A stretch of DNA of 64,000 nt from Winogradskyella sp. PC-19 (GTDB lineage: Bacteria > Bacteroidota > Bacteroidia > Flavobacteriales > Flavobacteriaceae). The translations under genes and the position numbers were made by a program. Location: NCBI RefSeq assembly GCF_002163855.1, contig NZ_CP019332.1, positions 161,213 to 225,212 on the forward strand, read 5' to 3'. The notes below the pieces were generated by a model. That model searched no databases, was not told where the DNA came from, and saw only the letters and a list, made by a program, of their open reading frames with translations. Shown here one piece after another: positions 8,712-17,327 of the stretch. How positions within the stretch are numbered: position 1 is the first letter of the stretch; the number at the start of each line of letters is the position of its first letter.

Positions 8712-8961
8712 GTGTTTGTGTATAAAATTCCCGATGCAACCTTTTGTCCAATTAATTCAATAGTTTCTCCATTATAGTTTACTATAACTTTATTATTTGT
8801 CTTATTAAAAGACATTTTTAACTTGTTACCGTTTTTATTATTTGATGTTTTTTTTAAGATTTCTTCAGTTTTTTGCTTTGATGTATTGTCTTCTCTTGTA
8901 AACTCTTTACATCCTAAAAAAATACGCAAATAAAGATTACTGAATATATTGATTTGTTCAT
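8582..8961 (-). pseudogene. Small lipoprotein, frameshifted and fused to repeat DNA
   Basis: From the ATG at 8961 a typical signal peptide begins (MNKSIYSVIFICVFF) but meets a stop; one extra T in the run of seven at 8916-8922 would restore ...VFFLGCKEF, a proper lipobox. After the shift the frame continues (TREDNTSKQKTEEILKK... NYNGETIELIGQ) and then crosses the truncated site 7 into the 226-bp unit, adding about 40 meaningless residues. It is read as a gene damaged at both ends; a sequencing error or phase-variable tract is possible for the frameshift. Its start is 6 bases after the stop of 8967-9776. Confidence 0.65.
8709..8724 (-). repeat. Truncated attC-like site 7
   Basis: Only AACGTGTTTGTGTATA, the outer half-arm of the GTGTATGATTTCG type, is left; the loop and the other arm are gone and coding sequence follows directly. 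A deletion appears to have removed the 3' end of a gene together with most of the site. The cassette edge GTGGTAAC at 10289 therefore has no partner. Confidence 0.75.
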
Positions 8962-8966
8962 AAAGT

Positions 8967-9776
8967 TTAATTTTTAATTATTACTTTATTGCTATTAATT
9001 ATTTTATTTTTATTGGATATTATAATTAAGTAAATACCATTTTTTATACTAGCTGGAATTTCCATTTCAATAAAATCTGTATTCATTGATTTTGTTGAAA
9101 ATAAGACTTTTCCATTTAAGTCAACTATCATACTATTAACATCCCCATATTGTTTATTCAAATTTATATTTATATTTTTTTTAACTGGATTGGGAAATAA
9201 TGTTATCGAATTACTTTTCTCAAACTCTCCAATATTTAATGTTGTGTTAATGGTGATGGATTCAATTCTAAAATCAACCGTGTTTATTGACCCAGTGTCA
9301 ATTGTTACATCCATTCTATGAACATTTTCGACTCCCGAAGATTTTGAGAATATGTCTTTAATATCGTAAAATCCTGTATTACCTGTCATCGAAAATGGTG
9401 CACTTAAAGTCCATATGTCAATTAATGTTCCTGAGGTATTATAAAATTCTATTTTTGTGTCAGTTTCTAAAGTTATTCCTGTCGCTAGAAAATAACGCCA
9501 TACCATTCCATCTACTGAAAATGTAGAAGATGAATTACTTGCTTTAATTGTAAATATCATATCTTGTCCAGTAGTGTTAGATGTTTGCTGAAGTGAGTTA
9601 AGAGAGACCTGCATATTGTTTGATACAATTAAGTCAGCTCCTACAGGTGATGTGACTAATGATTTAAATCCATTCTCAGCACTATCATTTGAACCTGAAC
9701 TTTGAAATGTGTATGTCTGAGCGGAGGTAGAGGATATGAAGAATATCACAAAAATAATTAAAAAACCTTTTTTCAT
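8967..9776 (-). CDS. Secreted protein with type IX secretion C-terminal sorting domain
   Basis: 269 residues from the ATG at 9776; an in-frame ORF extends upstream to 9842, but the chosen start gives a clean signal peptide (MKKGFLIIFVIFFISSTSAQ). The middle is a Thr/Ser/Asn-rich beta region with no family I know. The last 75 residues are a Por secretion (T9SS type A) sorting domain: SITLFPNPVKKNININL, then SMIVDLNGKVLFS and NGIYLIIISN. The protein should be exported by T9SS and attached to or released from the surface. The damaged lipoprotein gene follows 6 bases downstream. Confidence 0.8.
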   Translation of the reverse strand: MKKGFLIIFVIFFISSTSAQTYTFQSSGSNDSAENGFKSLVTSPVGADLIVSNNMQVSLNSLQQTSNTTGQDMIFTIKASNSSSTFSVDGMVWRYFLATGITLETDTKIEFYNTSGTLIDIWTLSAPFSMTGNTGFYDIKDIFSKSSGVENVHRMDVTIDTGSINTVDFRIESITINTTLNIGEFEKSNSITLFPNPVKKNININLNKQYGDVNSMIVDLNGKVLFSTKSMNTDFIEMEIPASIKNGIYLIIISNKNKIINSNKVIIKN

Positions 9777-10045
9777 TATAAATACTTTTATTTTATCAAA
9801 ATTTTCTTCAAGATAAGAAATAAATAAAAAGTTCTCTCGCATTAATGTAATTTTAGTGGAAAACTCTTAAACCATATTTCTTTAACTTGCAAAAGAACAG
9901 AATGTTTTAAATAGGTTTGAATTATGATACACTACATAATAATATCAAAGATTATTTCTATTCTAATCAATCTTTACCCTTCGTTTAGATAGTAATTCCT
10001 CAATATCTCTAAAATTTAAAGTGAATAGAAATTTGAAATAGACAG

Positions 10046-10264
10046 CTAGCTTAATGTCTTTCCGTTAAATCTAAATTTTAGGAAATAATTACTTCTTCCA
10101 CTTTCATAGCAGTCGATGATTTTTACATCAACAGTTTTATTCCTTTCAGTTATTTTTTTATACAGATAGCCGTTTCGAATTATGATTAGGTAGACCAAAA
10201 TCATAAACACTCCTCCAAGCATAAGTCCGTATTTATTTAAATATGATAGTATTTTATTTTTCAA
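10046..10264 (-). CDS. Small membrane protein of unknown function, possibly truncated
   Basis: About 72 residues from a TTG at 10264; an ATG at 10222 is the alternative. A longer reading into the 226-bp unit (to 10324) is not credible as protein. It has one strong membrane segment (GGVFMILVYLIIIRNGYLY) followed by a short basic stretch and VDVKIIDCYESGRSNYFLKFRFNGKTLS, then stops. The ending on a beta-strand-like segment suggests the C-terminus has been lost, in line with the missing attC-like site of this cassette. Some 200 bases to its left show nothing I can interpret. Confidence 0.45.
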   Translation of the reverse strand: MKNKILSYLNKYGLMLGGVFMILVYLIIIRNGYLYKKITERNKTVDVKIIDCYESGRSNYFLKFRFNGKTLS

Positions 10265-10289
10265 GGTGTTTTTTAAAATATGTGGTAAC

Positions 10290-10515
10290 GTCCACTGTGT
10301 ATGGCGTAGTGAGGCGCGCCTCATGGAAAGCCATTGTTGCGCCTCATTAGCTATACACGCTGTTGTATGTAGTTTCGTGTGTAGTTCACGTAGACTTGAC
10401 TAAATATACATAAAATCGGCGAGGTGCGACAAACAGTGGACGTTGGTATGTAATTAGTAGAAAGGAAGCGTTTGCAAAACGCGATTCTACGTGCCGCAGG
10501 CAATTACATACCAAC
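10290..10515 (-). mobile_element. 226-bp gene-less repeat cassette, copy 6
   Basis: Same unit as at 164-389, between the edge GTGGTAAC and attC-like site 8. Confidence 0.85.
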
Positions 10516-10635
10516 GGTCTCGGCTATGATTTCGTTGTGGAATCATCTGCAGGATTATTCCGCTTAGAAATCAGCCCTTGATTTATACTTTTATTATGGT
10601 GTGGCACAAAACCATAATGAATTATAGCCATTGTT
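10513..10635 (-). repeat. attC-like site 8
   Basis: AACGGTCTCGGCTATGATTT ... AATTATAGCCATTGTT. Closes the cassette of 10644-11819; barcode GTACCAT here, GTACCAC at the far edge. Confidence 0.85.
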
Positions 10636-10643
10636 GTACCATG

Positions 10644-11819
10644 TTATTTTTTAATTCGATTATATTTTTTTAGAGTTTCTATGAGTAAATCATGAGGAAG
10701 TGCATATGCTGTATTTCCATTAATTCCTTCCATTGTTTCAGCCGCTACCATTGCATTAATAATCGCTTCCTCTACAGCCTGCACAGTTGCTTCGAAAACT
10801 GGCGTAATTTGGTCATTCGACATTGATTTTACGGTCGTGGTTTCATCTCGATTAAATGCGTTTTCATTTGCAGTTGAGAAAGCTAAAAAAATATCTCCTG
10901 AACCATTACTTCCTCGTCCGCCTACAATTCCAACTCCTAAAGGAATTCTTTGGGCTATTCTTTTCAGTTGATGTGGTAAAAGAGGTGCGTCAGTTGCTAC
11001 TATTACTATTATTGAACCATCACCTTCTTGTCTTCTTGACTTTGGTGGTGCCTTAAATTTATAGTTTAAAGTATCTTTTAATTCAATTCCAACAGGAACA
11101 CCAGCAATTGATAAGTTTCTTTTGGCTCCAAAATTTGATTGAACAATTGCTCCAACTGTATAGGTAGAATCCTTAATTTTAATTACTCTAGAAGAAGTTC
11201 CTGTACCACCTTTAAAACCCAAGCACATCATACCAGTTCCTCCACCAACGTTTCCTTCAGCAATTTTTCCACTTGAAGAATTCTCTATAGCTTCTAAAAC
11301 GTGTTTTTCTTTCACGTGAAATCCGTAAATGTCATTAAGAAATCCATCATATGTTTCCGCTACTACTGGATAGGTGTACCACCAGTTATCTCCGCTATAC
11401 CAATCTGTATCAACAAACCATTTCAGTACAGCTTGTCTTACCTCTCCAACACTATTGGTATTTGTAATCATAATAGGTGTTTCTAAGAAACCAGATTCTG
11501 TAACCCAAGTTGTACCTGTCATTTCTCCATTTCCATTAAGACTATACCAGTTAGCATAAACCGGGCTAAATTTTTTAGCTTTTCCTCTGGGAAATATCGC
11601 TGTTACACCTGTTCTTATAGGTCCTTTGCCAACGATATTTTCTCCATTTCCAGAAATAATTGTGCTGTATCCAACCTCTACACCTTTAACGTCCGTTATG
11701 GCATTAAATTCACCAGTTTTACCAATAAATGGAATTCCTAAATCTCTCGCTCTTGGTTTTTGAGCATAAGATTGAGAATAAATTAGGAATACTAAAAAAA
11801 CTATAAATACTTTTTTCAT
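10644..11819 (-). CDS. Secreted P1-family (DmpA-like) aminopeptidase
   Basis: 391 residues with a Sec signal peptide (residues 1-19, ending SYAQ). The N-terminal ARDLGIPFIGKTGEFNAITDVKGVEVGYSTI and the central EGNVGGGTGMMCLGFKGGTGTSSR are hallmarks of the DmpA/BapA family (MEROPS S58, the P1 peptidases). Residues 302-318 (RGSNGSGDIFLAFSTAN) hold the serine nucleophile at the self-cleavage point that makes the alpha and beta chains. The family removes N-terminal L-, D- or beta-amino acids. With the signal peptide it is predicted periplasmic. Single gene in its cassette, start about 24 bases from the edge. Confidence 0.88.
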   Translation of the reverse strand: MKKVFIVFLVFLIYSQSYAQKPRARDLGIPFIGKTGEFNAITDVKGVEVGYSTIISGNGENIVGKGPIRTGVTAIFPRGKAKKFSPVYANWYSLNGNGEMTGTTWVTESGFLETPIMITNTNSVGEVRQAVLKWFVDTDWYSGDNWWYTYPVVAETYDGFLNDIYGFHVKEKHVLEAIENSSSGKIAEGNVGGGTGMMCLGFKGGTGTSSRVIKIKDSTYTVGAIVQSNFGAKRNLSIAGVPVGIELKDTLNYKFKAPPKSRRQEGDGSIIVIVATDAPLLPHQLKRIAQRIPLGVGIVGGRGSNGSGDIFLAFSTANENAFNRDETTTVKSMSNDQITPVFEATVQAVEEAIINAMVAAETMEGINGNTAYALPHDLLIETLKKYNRIKK

Positions 11820-11846
11820 ATTGGTTGGCTTTTAATGTGGTACAAC

Positions 11847-12071
11847 GTCCACTGTGTAAGGCGAGTGAGGCGCGCCTCACGAGAAGCCATAATCGCGTCT
11901 CATTTGTTATACATACAGTTGTGTGTAGTTTCGTGAGGAGTTCTCGTAGACTTGACTAAATATACAATAAAATTGGGAGGCGAGATTAACAGTGGATGTT
12001 GGTGAGTAATTAGTAGAAAGGGAGCGTTTGTAAAACGCGATTCTACGTGCCGCAGGCAATTACTCACCAAC
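11847..12071 (-). mobile_element. Diverged copy (225 bp) of the gene-less repeat cassette
   Basis: The tenth copy and the only strongly diverged one. Its body edges are GTTGGTGAGTAATT and AATTACTCACCAAC, where the other copies have GTTGGTATGTAATT and AATTACATACCAAC: both arms changed together, so pairing is kept. Many other differences are spread through it. Confidence 0.85.
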
Positions 12072-12191
12072 GGTCTCGGCTATGAGTAGTTGCGTGTTTT
12101 AGCACTTAACTTTGCAAGTACCCACCAAACTGGAAATCCTCGCGGATTTTCAGAAGTAGGCGAGAACAAGCAATTACTTATAGCCATTGTT
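12069..12191 (-). repeat. attC-like site 9 (GGCTATGAGTAGTTG type)
   Basis: AACGGTCTCGGCTATGAGTA ... TTATAGCCATTGTT. Closes the cassette of 12216-13295; barcode GTACTTT here, GTACTTA at the far edge. Confidence 0.85.
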
Positions 12192-12215
12192 GTACTTTAT
12201 TGCTGATCGTAAGTT

Positions 12216-13295
12216 TTAATCAAGTATTACATTTTCATAACCTCTCTTGGTTTCAGATTCAATTATAGTTATTTCACCTTTACAAGATTTTAATATGGCT
12301 AATAAATCTAATTTTTTTATGGACTGATTTTTATATGTTTTATAGTAATATATCTTATTCTTTGTGTCAACAGCAGATGTCCAAACTGTGTAATCAGTAT
12401 GGGCATCTTTAGTTGCATTATCTCTAATTGCTCCTTTAGGAATATCAAATGCATTTAATATATGAAAAGCTCTAAAAATTCCTTCTTCTTCATTAGCAGA
12501 GGGTAGTGCAGTATTAGCAAAAGCAGCAGCCCTAACAAAACGAGATGGAGAAGTGTAGTCTCCTGGCATACCTAACATTCCAGTTCCTTGACCCATTCCT
12601 TTGATTTTTTCATTATTTACATTAAAACCTTGTCTATTATTTGGTGTTAAATTTACGTAATTTCTTAGGTTTGTTAAATGCCAATCATAGGTAGGGTTAT
12701 TACATACAGCATTTACAGTATTTTCGTGAACTTTTAATCCTTCTTTAGTATACTCTATAACAACAGATCTTCCAGTTGCGTCAGTTACAGCATAATGAAA
12801 AGGAGCTTCGCCCTGTATAACATCAATGAACGATCCAACAACAGTAACCTTTTTTAGTCCTTCAATAACTTCATCAATAGTAGCAAAGCTACCTAGAACA
12901 TAGTTGCCTAATTCTTCACTAGAAACAGCGTTTGATTGGTTGCTAGAAGTTAGTTTTTCGTATTGTGCATCTCCGCTAAAATAAAAGCAACCTAAATATA
13001 AACCTGCTTCATTTACGCCATCAACAACAATGTTTTTTTCAACAGCATTCATTCCTGCAAAACCGTATTTTGCTTTCATTTTATAGCCATCTTTTCCATC
13101 AACAAAACTTAAGAATGTTATATCAGATCCTTTAGGTATTATTAGTAATTTAGATTTAATGTCAAATCCAAATTCCATAGTTCTTGCAGGAATAGTTACT
13201 CCGTTTTGTGTTTTAATGATGATACCAGTACATGCGATTCCAATTTGATAAAATAGCATTATTAGTGCAAGAAAAGTAATTTTTAATTTTTTCAT
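12216..13295 (-). CDS. Choloylglycine hydrolase / penicillin V acylase-like Ntn hydrolase
   Basis: 359 residues from the ATG at 13295 (an in-frame TTG at 13316 lies in the cassette edge and is unlikely). The signal peptide ends right before Cys22 (IGIACTGIIIKTQNG), which becomes the N-terminal nucleophile as in the C59 Ntn-hydrolase family; PARTMEFGFD supplies the conserved Arg and Asp region. Later landmarks are VDGVNEAGL, AVCNNPTYDWHLTNLRNY and RFVRAAAF. The family cleaves amide bonds of bile salts, penicillin V or acyl-homoserine lactones; in a free-living flavobacterium the last is plausible but unproven. Exported. Single gene in its cassette. Confidence 0.85.
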   Translation of the reverse strand: MKKLKITFLALIMLFYQIGIACTGIIIKTQNGVTIPARTMEFGFDIKSKLLIIPKGSDITFLSFVDGKDGYKMKAKYGFAGMNAVEKNIVVDGVNEAGLYLGCFYFSGDAQYEKLTSSNQSNAVSSEELGNYVLGSFATIDEVIEGLKKVTVVGSFIDVIQGEAPFHYAVTDATGRSVVIEYTKEGLKVHENTVNAVCNNPTYDWHLTNLRNYVNLTPNNRQGFNVNNEKIKGMGQGTGMLGMPGDYTSPSRFVRAAAFANTALPSANEEEGIFRAFHILNAFDIPKGAIRDNATKDAHTDYTVWTSAVDTKNKIYYYKTYKNQSIKKLDLLAILKSCKGEITIIESETKRGYENVILD

Positions 13296-13314
13296 AATTA
13301 TAATTTTTAAGTAC

Positions 13315-13444
13315 AACGTCCGGTTTGTGTATGATTAGTTGCGTGGTTTACGCTACTAATTTAGCAAACAAAACCGAGTCTGAGAATGTTTCGAAGGAAT
13401 ATTCCAGATGAGCCCAAGCCAAGCAATTAATTATACACGGTGTT
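13315..13444 (-). repeat. attC-like site 10, used as integration target
   Basis: AACGTCCGGTTTGTGTATGA ... TTATACACGGTGTT. Its last ten bases (13435-13444) are the left core of the integrative element. The cassette it closes resumes at 30325 (GTT-GGCATTT-C-GTT) and ends at 31738 (AAT-GAATACC-AAC). Confidence 0.8.
13435..13444 (+). other. Left attachment core of the integrative element
   Basis: ACACGGTGTT, identical to 30318-30327. Left of it is attC-like DNA, right of it (ATATAGATACTGC) is element DNA. Joining the element's two ends gives ATATAACAC-G-GTGTTATAT, a perfect dyad about a central G, as expected for a tyrosine-recombinase core. Confidence 0.8.
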
Positions 13445-13559
13445 ATATAGATACTGCACTCAGTTACTCTGAAATTCACTGAAACCCTTTGAATACAGTG
13501 CTTTACAGGTTTTGACTAAACTAACATAATGCAACAAAATGCGCTAAAATGCTTGTTTT

Positions 13560-13580
13560 GTTGTACCTATTGTTGTACCT
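13560..13580 (+). repeat. Candidate integrase arm-binding repeats, left
   Basis: GTTGTACCTAT and GTTGTACCT lie in tandem 12 bases apart just before the integrase gene; one more copy (GTTGTACCTAT) is at 30249-30259 near the right end. Repeats at both ends of an integrative element are typical arm-type sites; this is inference. Confidence 0.45.
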
Positions 13581-13626
13581 TAGTACTCGGTTGCACCGCA
13601 TTGCATCCCTTTAAAACCAGTACTTT

Positions 13627-14844
13627 ATGTCTTCAATAAAACTAATTTTAAGAAATAACAAAGTAGATAAAGCAGGTGAAGCACCTCTTTATTTAAGAGT
13701 TATCAAAGACCGTAAAACTAAATTCATTTCGTTAAGCCTAAAATTAAAGCCAAATGAATGGGATGAAGATAAGCAAAAAGTAAAGAAGAATCACAGCAAT
13801 TCTACAAGGCTAAACGCTTATATTTCTCAAAAGGTTGCAGATGCAAAAGGCGAGATTGCAGACCTTGAAAGAAGAAACCAATCTACAACCGCAAGAAAAC
13901 TAAAAGAGGCCATTAAGGGTAAACCCTTAACGAACTTTTTTGACTACTCTGATAATCTTTGCGAAAAGCGAAAAGACACTTTAGCCTATTCAACGTATAA
14001 GAATTACAAAACCTATTTAAAGAAATTTGAAAAGTTTGTAGGGCATAGAGAATTGATGTTTGAAGATATTACAGTTACAATGTTAAAAGATTTTGCATCC
14101 TATTGCAGTTCTACATTAGGTAACAATAACACAACGATTAATTTCTCTTTAAAGATTATGAAGATAATGTTTAAGGAAGCACAAAAAGAAGATTTAATAC
14201 CTTTGGATTTATTTCCCTTTAACAAGTTCACAGTAAAAAAAGAAAAGAGTACAAAACGCTATCTATCTGCGGAACAGTTTCAGGACTTTATGGGTTTAGA
14301 AGTTCCAAATAAAGACAAAGCACAGATTATAAAAGATATGTTTATATTTTCAGTCTTTGCAGGTGGTTTAAGGTTTGGTGATATGCTAGAGTTAAAATGG
14401 AAAAATTACGATAAGAAAAACGGTAAAATCACAAAGGTTATCAGAAAAACAAACAGACAGCACAGCGTTAGAATAGGTCAAAAAGCGGTTGAGATATTAG
14501 AGAAGTATCAACAAAAAGACCAGAAACAAGAAGATATAATTTTTCCTTTTGCAAATATTGATAAAACCTATTTTACAGATAAAGAGCATAGAAATTTAAT
14601 AACCGGAAGAGCCATAGCATTAAGCAATATGTATTTAAGAAAAATGGGCAAACGTTTAGAACTACCTTTTAATTTATCGTTTCACATAAGCAGACATACA
14701 TTTGCTACTAGGGCATTAAATAATGGTATGCGTATAGAACACGTTTCTAAATTGATGGACCATTCAGATATTGGTATTACGCAAGTGTATGCAAAGATTA
14801 TTAGTAGTGAGTTAGATAATGCAGTAGATAAATATATTAATTAG
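13627..14844 (+). CDS. int: Tyrosine recombinase (integrase) of the element
   Basis: 405 residues. Residues 1-95 are an arm-binding region, about 105-205 a SAM-like core-binding domain (SYSTYKNYKTYLKKFEKF-like), and 210-405 the catalytic domain. The active-site residues are all present: Arg249 (GGLRFGDMLELKW), His353 and Arg356 (HISRHTFAT), His379 (LMDHSDI) and Tyr388 (TQVYAKI). It is of the Bacteroidota mobile-element type and should catalyse integration and excision at the ACACGGTGTT core. It sits 180 bases inside the left end and is followed 3 bases later by 14848-16830. It is not an integron integrase. Confidence 0.92.
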   Translation: MSSIKLILRNNKVDKAGEAPLYLRVIKDRKTKFISLSLKLKPNEWDEDKQKVKKNHSNSTRLNAYISQKVADAKGEIADLERRNQSTTARKLKEAIKGKPLTNFFDYSDNLCEKRKDTLAYSTYKNYKTYLKKFEKFVGHRELMFEDITVTMLKDFASYCSSTLGNNNTTINFSLKIMKIMFKEAQKEDLIPLDLFPFNKFTVKKEKSTKRYLSAEQFQDFMGLEVPNKDKAQIIKDMFIFSVFAGGLRFGDMLELKWKNYDKKNGKITKVIRKTNRQHSVRIGQKAVEILEKYQQKDQKQEDIIFPFANIDKTYFTDKEHRNLITGRAIALSNMYLRKMGKRLELPFNLSFHISRHTFATRALNNGMRIEHVSKLMDHSDIGITQVYAKIISSELDNAVDKYIN

Positions 14845-14847
14845 TTT

Positions 14848-16830
14848 ATGAAGGAAATTGTTTTTGATAGTTTTAAAAGCACACTTCAAGAAGTGAAGAT
14901 TTTAAATAATATCGTTGTAAAAGAAAAAATTAGTAAGTCTGAATTAGAAGAAAGTTTAAAGCAAGCGCAGAATTTATTATTTTCTAGTTACAGTAGCTTG
15001 AATATTTTTGCTGAATCAGTTAAAAGTTATATATCTGTAGGGTATAAGATTACACCTTTTGATAAAAAAGAGAAGAAACAAATATCAAAAATTGAAGCTA
15101 AAATAATTTATAACAAATTATTAGGCATCATAAACACGGAACTAGAAAAAGATATTATTGTATCAACAGAATCATTAATTCTTCAAAGTCAAGTTTCTTC
15201 ATTAGGTTTAGCTTTTATTTCGGCTTCAATAGATGAAAATCTAAAAAATTTTAATGACGAATTAAATATTGGTAAATTAAAATCACAAGAATTATCAACA
15301 GCACTAAATAAATATTTTGCTGCTATAATAGGTTATATCCAAGATATTTTATTGTACGACATTTATTTAATCTTTGAAAAACCAGAGATTACCTATATCC
15401 AAGAACTCGTATTTACGAGCGACTACAAAAAAGAATACATAGATAAATGGTTGAACTGTACTGTAACTTTTAATGAATTAAGAAGAAATAAAAGAACAGA
15501 TCATTGGGCTGAAATATATAAGCTAAAATTAGAATTTGAACAAACAGAAAAAATAGAAAATCATCAAAAAAAACTTTTTAATGAACGTATTGAAACAGAG
15601 ATAAGGAGTGCTATAACTGATTTTGATGAATTAGAAGATGACGTTAAAAAGGAAGCATTAAATAAAGAGATTAAATTAATACAAGACTTTTTTAATAGTA
15701 ATACATCAAAGACTGTTGTAAAAAGACTCAAAAATATTTTAAGTTTTTCAAAGCCAAAAGAGGTTGTTCTAGAGTATGATAATATTTTAAGAGATAGGTT
15801 ATTGTTGAGTGATTTTAATGTTTACGAAGTTGGTAAATCAAATTATTCATCAGCTTTTGTAGCATCTTTCTTTATGCAGTATTTAGATAAATTAAAAGAA
15901 TATTTAGAATCACTTAACAATGAAGTAAATACTAATAAAATGATAAACGAACAATTTCAATACGACAACTTCAAAGATTTATTATTAGTAGAAGAATTAG
16001 AAAAGCGTTTAGCGATTGAAGCTGTTGAGTACAAAAAGAATTGCGATGACTATTGGGAAACTTATACTTTCGACCCAACCTATTTTGATACGTTTATTTC
16101 TGGTGAGTTGTACACTATATTTTTAAACGCCATATATGAAAGAATAAAGCCTTTAAATGACTTTGAAATTAATAAATACCTAACACTATCAGTAAATCAA
16201 TTTAAGACGCATACACCAACAAAAAGAGCTGAAATATTTAAAAGAATTTATAATGCCACATATTGGTATCCAAATTATATGGAGTATGAAGAATATGAGT
16301 ATGAAACTAAATATGTAATGCACGTTTGGAAGCATTACGCAAATCATTTCCACTTATTTAAGGAAGCTACAGAAAACGTATTACAGGACTTTAAAAAAGG
16401 CTTAATTGGTAGTGGCAGAAAACAACAAGTAATTGAAAAACCAAAGCCTAAAACAAAATCAAAGCATCACTCATTTACTTATAAAAAATGGCAATTTGAA
16501 TCTACAAATCTAACTTATTTAAAAGAGTCATTAATTGATAAAAAATTAATAGCATCTGACACAGAATTAAAACACTTTAGAAAAGTATTTAGCGGAGAAG
16601 AAATTGAAAAGCCTATTGTCTGGACTGGTAATATTAGCGAACTTTCATATTTCATTAAGCAATTGCATAATGAATTAAAACTTGTTGAGGATTTAAAACA
16701 ACAGCAGTGGGCAGTAACTATAAACTGTTTTATTCAAGAAAACGGAGAGCAATATAACCGCACTAAATTAAGAACTCAAAAAGTTCCTGCTACATCAAAA
16801 AACATTGATATCGCATTAAAAACACTATAA
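14848..16830 (+). CDS. Large protein of unknown function in the element
   Basis: 660 residues, no signal peptide or membrane segment; acidic and lysine-rich, predicted mostly alpha-helical with long heptad-like stretches. Around residues 525-545 there is a basic linker (KKGLIGSGRKQQ... EKPKPKTKSKHHSF), dividing a 520-residue helical part from a C-terminal domain of about 115 residues ending near the stop. Starts 3 bases after the integrase, so probably cotranscribed. I recognise no family; proteins of this size after the integrase are common in Bacteroidota islands. A terminator-like hairpin follows. Confidence 0.65.
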   Translation: MKEIVFDSFKSTLQEVKILNNIVVKEKISKSELEESLKQAQNLLFSSYSSLNIFAESVKSYISVGYKITPFDKKEKKQISKIEAKIIYNKLLGIINTELEKDIIVSTESLILQSQVSSLGLAFISASIDENLKNFNDELNIGKLKSQELSTALNKYFAAIIGYIQDILLYDIYLIFEKPEITYIQELVFTSDYKKEYIDKWLNCTVTFNELRRNKRTDHWAEIYKLKLEFEQTEKIENHQKKLFNERIETEIRSAITDFDELEDDVKKEALNKEIKLIQDFFNSNTSKTVVKRLKNILSFSKPKEVVLEYDNILRDRLLLSDFNVYEVGKSNYSSAFVASFFMQYLDKLKEYLESLNNEVNTNKMINEQFQYDNFKDLLLVEELEKRLAIEAVEYKKNCDDYWETYTFDPTYFDTFISGELYTIFLNAIYERIKPLNDFEINKYLTLSVNQFKTHTPTKRAEIFKRIYNATYWYPNYMEYEEYEYETKYVMHVWKHYANHFHLFKEATENVLQDFKKGLIGSGRKQQVIEKPKPKTKSKHHSFTYKKWQFESTNLTYLKESLIDKKLIASDTELKHFRKVFSGEEIEKPIVWTGNISELSYFIKQLHNELKLVEDLKQQQWAVTINCFIQENGEQYNRTKLRTQKVPATSKNIDIALKTL

Positions 16831-16872
16831 TAACACTCTACACTTCAAGCGCAGTATTAAAAAACTTTTTTC

Positions 16873-16912
16873 AAAAAACACAGTTAATCTCTTTTAGGTT
16901 AGCTGTTTTTTT
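16873..16912 (+). terminator. Rho-independent terminator
   Basis: CAGTTAA pairs with TTAGCTG across a loop of about ten bases and is followed by seven T's. It lies 40 bases after 14848-16830 and would end the integrase transcript. Confidence 0.7.
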
Positions 16913-17017
16913 ATGCCACTCTACACTCTGCACCTTACTCTAAACCCTTGTTTATGAAGTATTTTTATCCTCTGTTTCTGGCAATCTTTGTTTTCATAAT
17001 CATAAAATTTTTATCAA

Positions 17018-17308
17018 ATGGAAGCAATTATTCTATCCGCACAACAGTACAAAGAATTAGTAAATCGTTTAGATGTTCTAAACAAAAAACTAGAAGAAAA
17101 GCAAAAGTCGCCTAACGACACTTTTCTAGACAATCAAGAATTTTTACAGCTAATGAATATTAGCAAAAGAACAGCGCAATCCTGGAGAGATGAAGGTAAA
17201 GTATCATTTTCTCAAATAGGCTCAAAAATCTATTACAGAATGAGCGATGTTCAGAAGCTTTTAGACAAAAACTACAAAGCAGCATTTTCTAACAAACGTA
17301 AATATTAA
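17018..17308 (+). CDS. Helix-turn-helix protein, excisionase-like
   Basis: 96 residues. An N-terminal helix (residues 1-30) precedes a winged-helix domain of the MerR/Xis (HTH_17) type: FLQLMNISKRTAQSWRDEGKVSFSQIGSKIYYRMSDVQKLLDKN. The family binds DNA; in integrative elements it commonly acts as a recombination directionality factor or repressor. Located between the integrase block and the primase gene, 19 bases ahead of the latter. Excisionase role is inferred from position. Confidence 0.8.
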   Translation: MEAIILSAQQYKELVNRLDVLNKKLEEKQKSPNDTFLDNQEFLQLMNISKRTAQSWRDEGKVSFSQIGSKIYYRMSDVQKLLDKNYKAAFSNKRKY

Positions 17309-17327
17309 TTCTAAAATGTAAAAAGTT

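Noticed and set aside
10856-11056. Plus-strand ORFs opposite 10644-11819, 33126-34982, 52052-53368 and others
   Set aside because: They are antisense shadows of well-supported genes.
13627-14844. Tyrosine recombinase as the integrase of the cassette array
   Set aside because: It lies inside the island, beside the island's own attachment core, reads in the opposite direction from what an array integrase would, and looks like a Bacteroidota mobile-element integrase with arm-binding domain rather than IntI.
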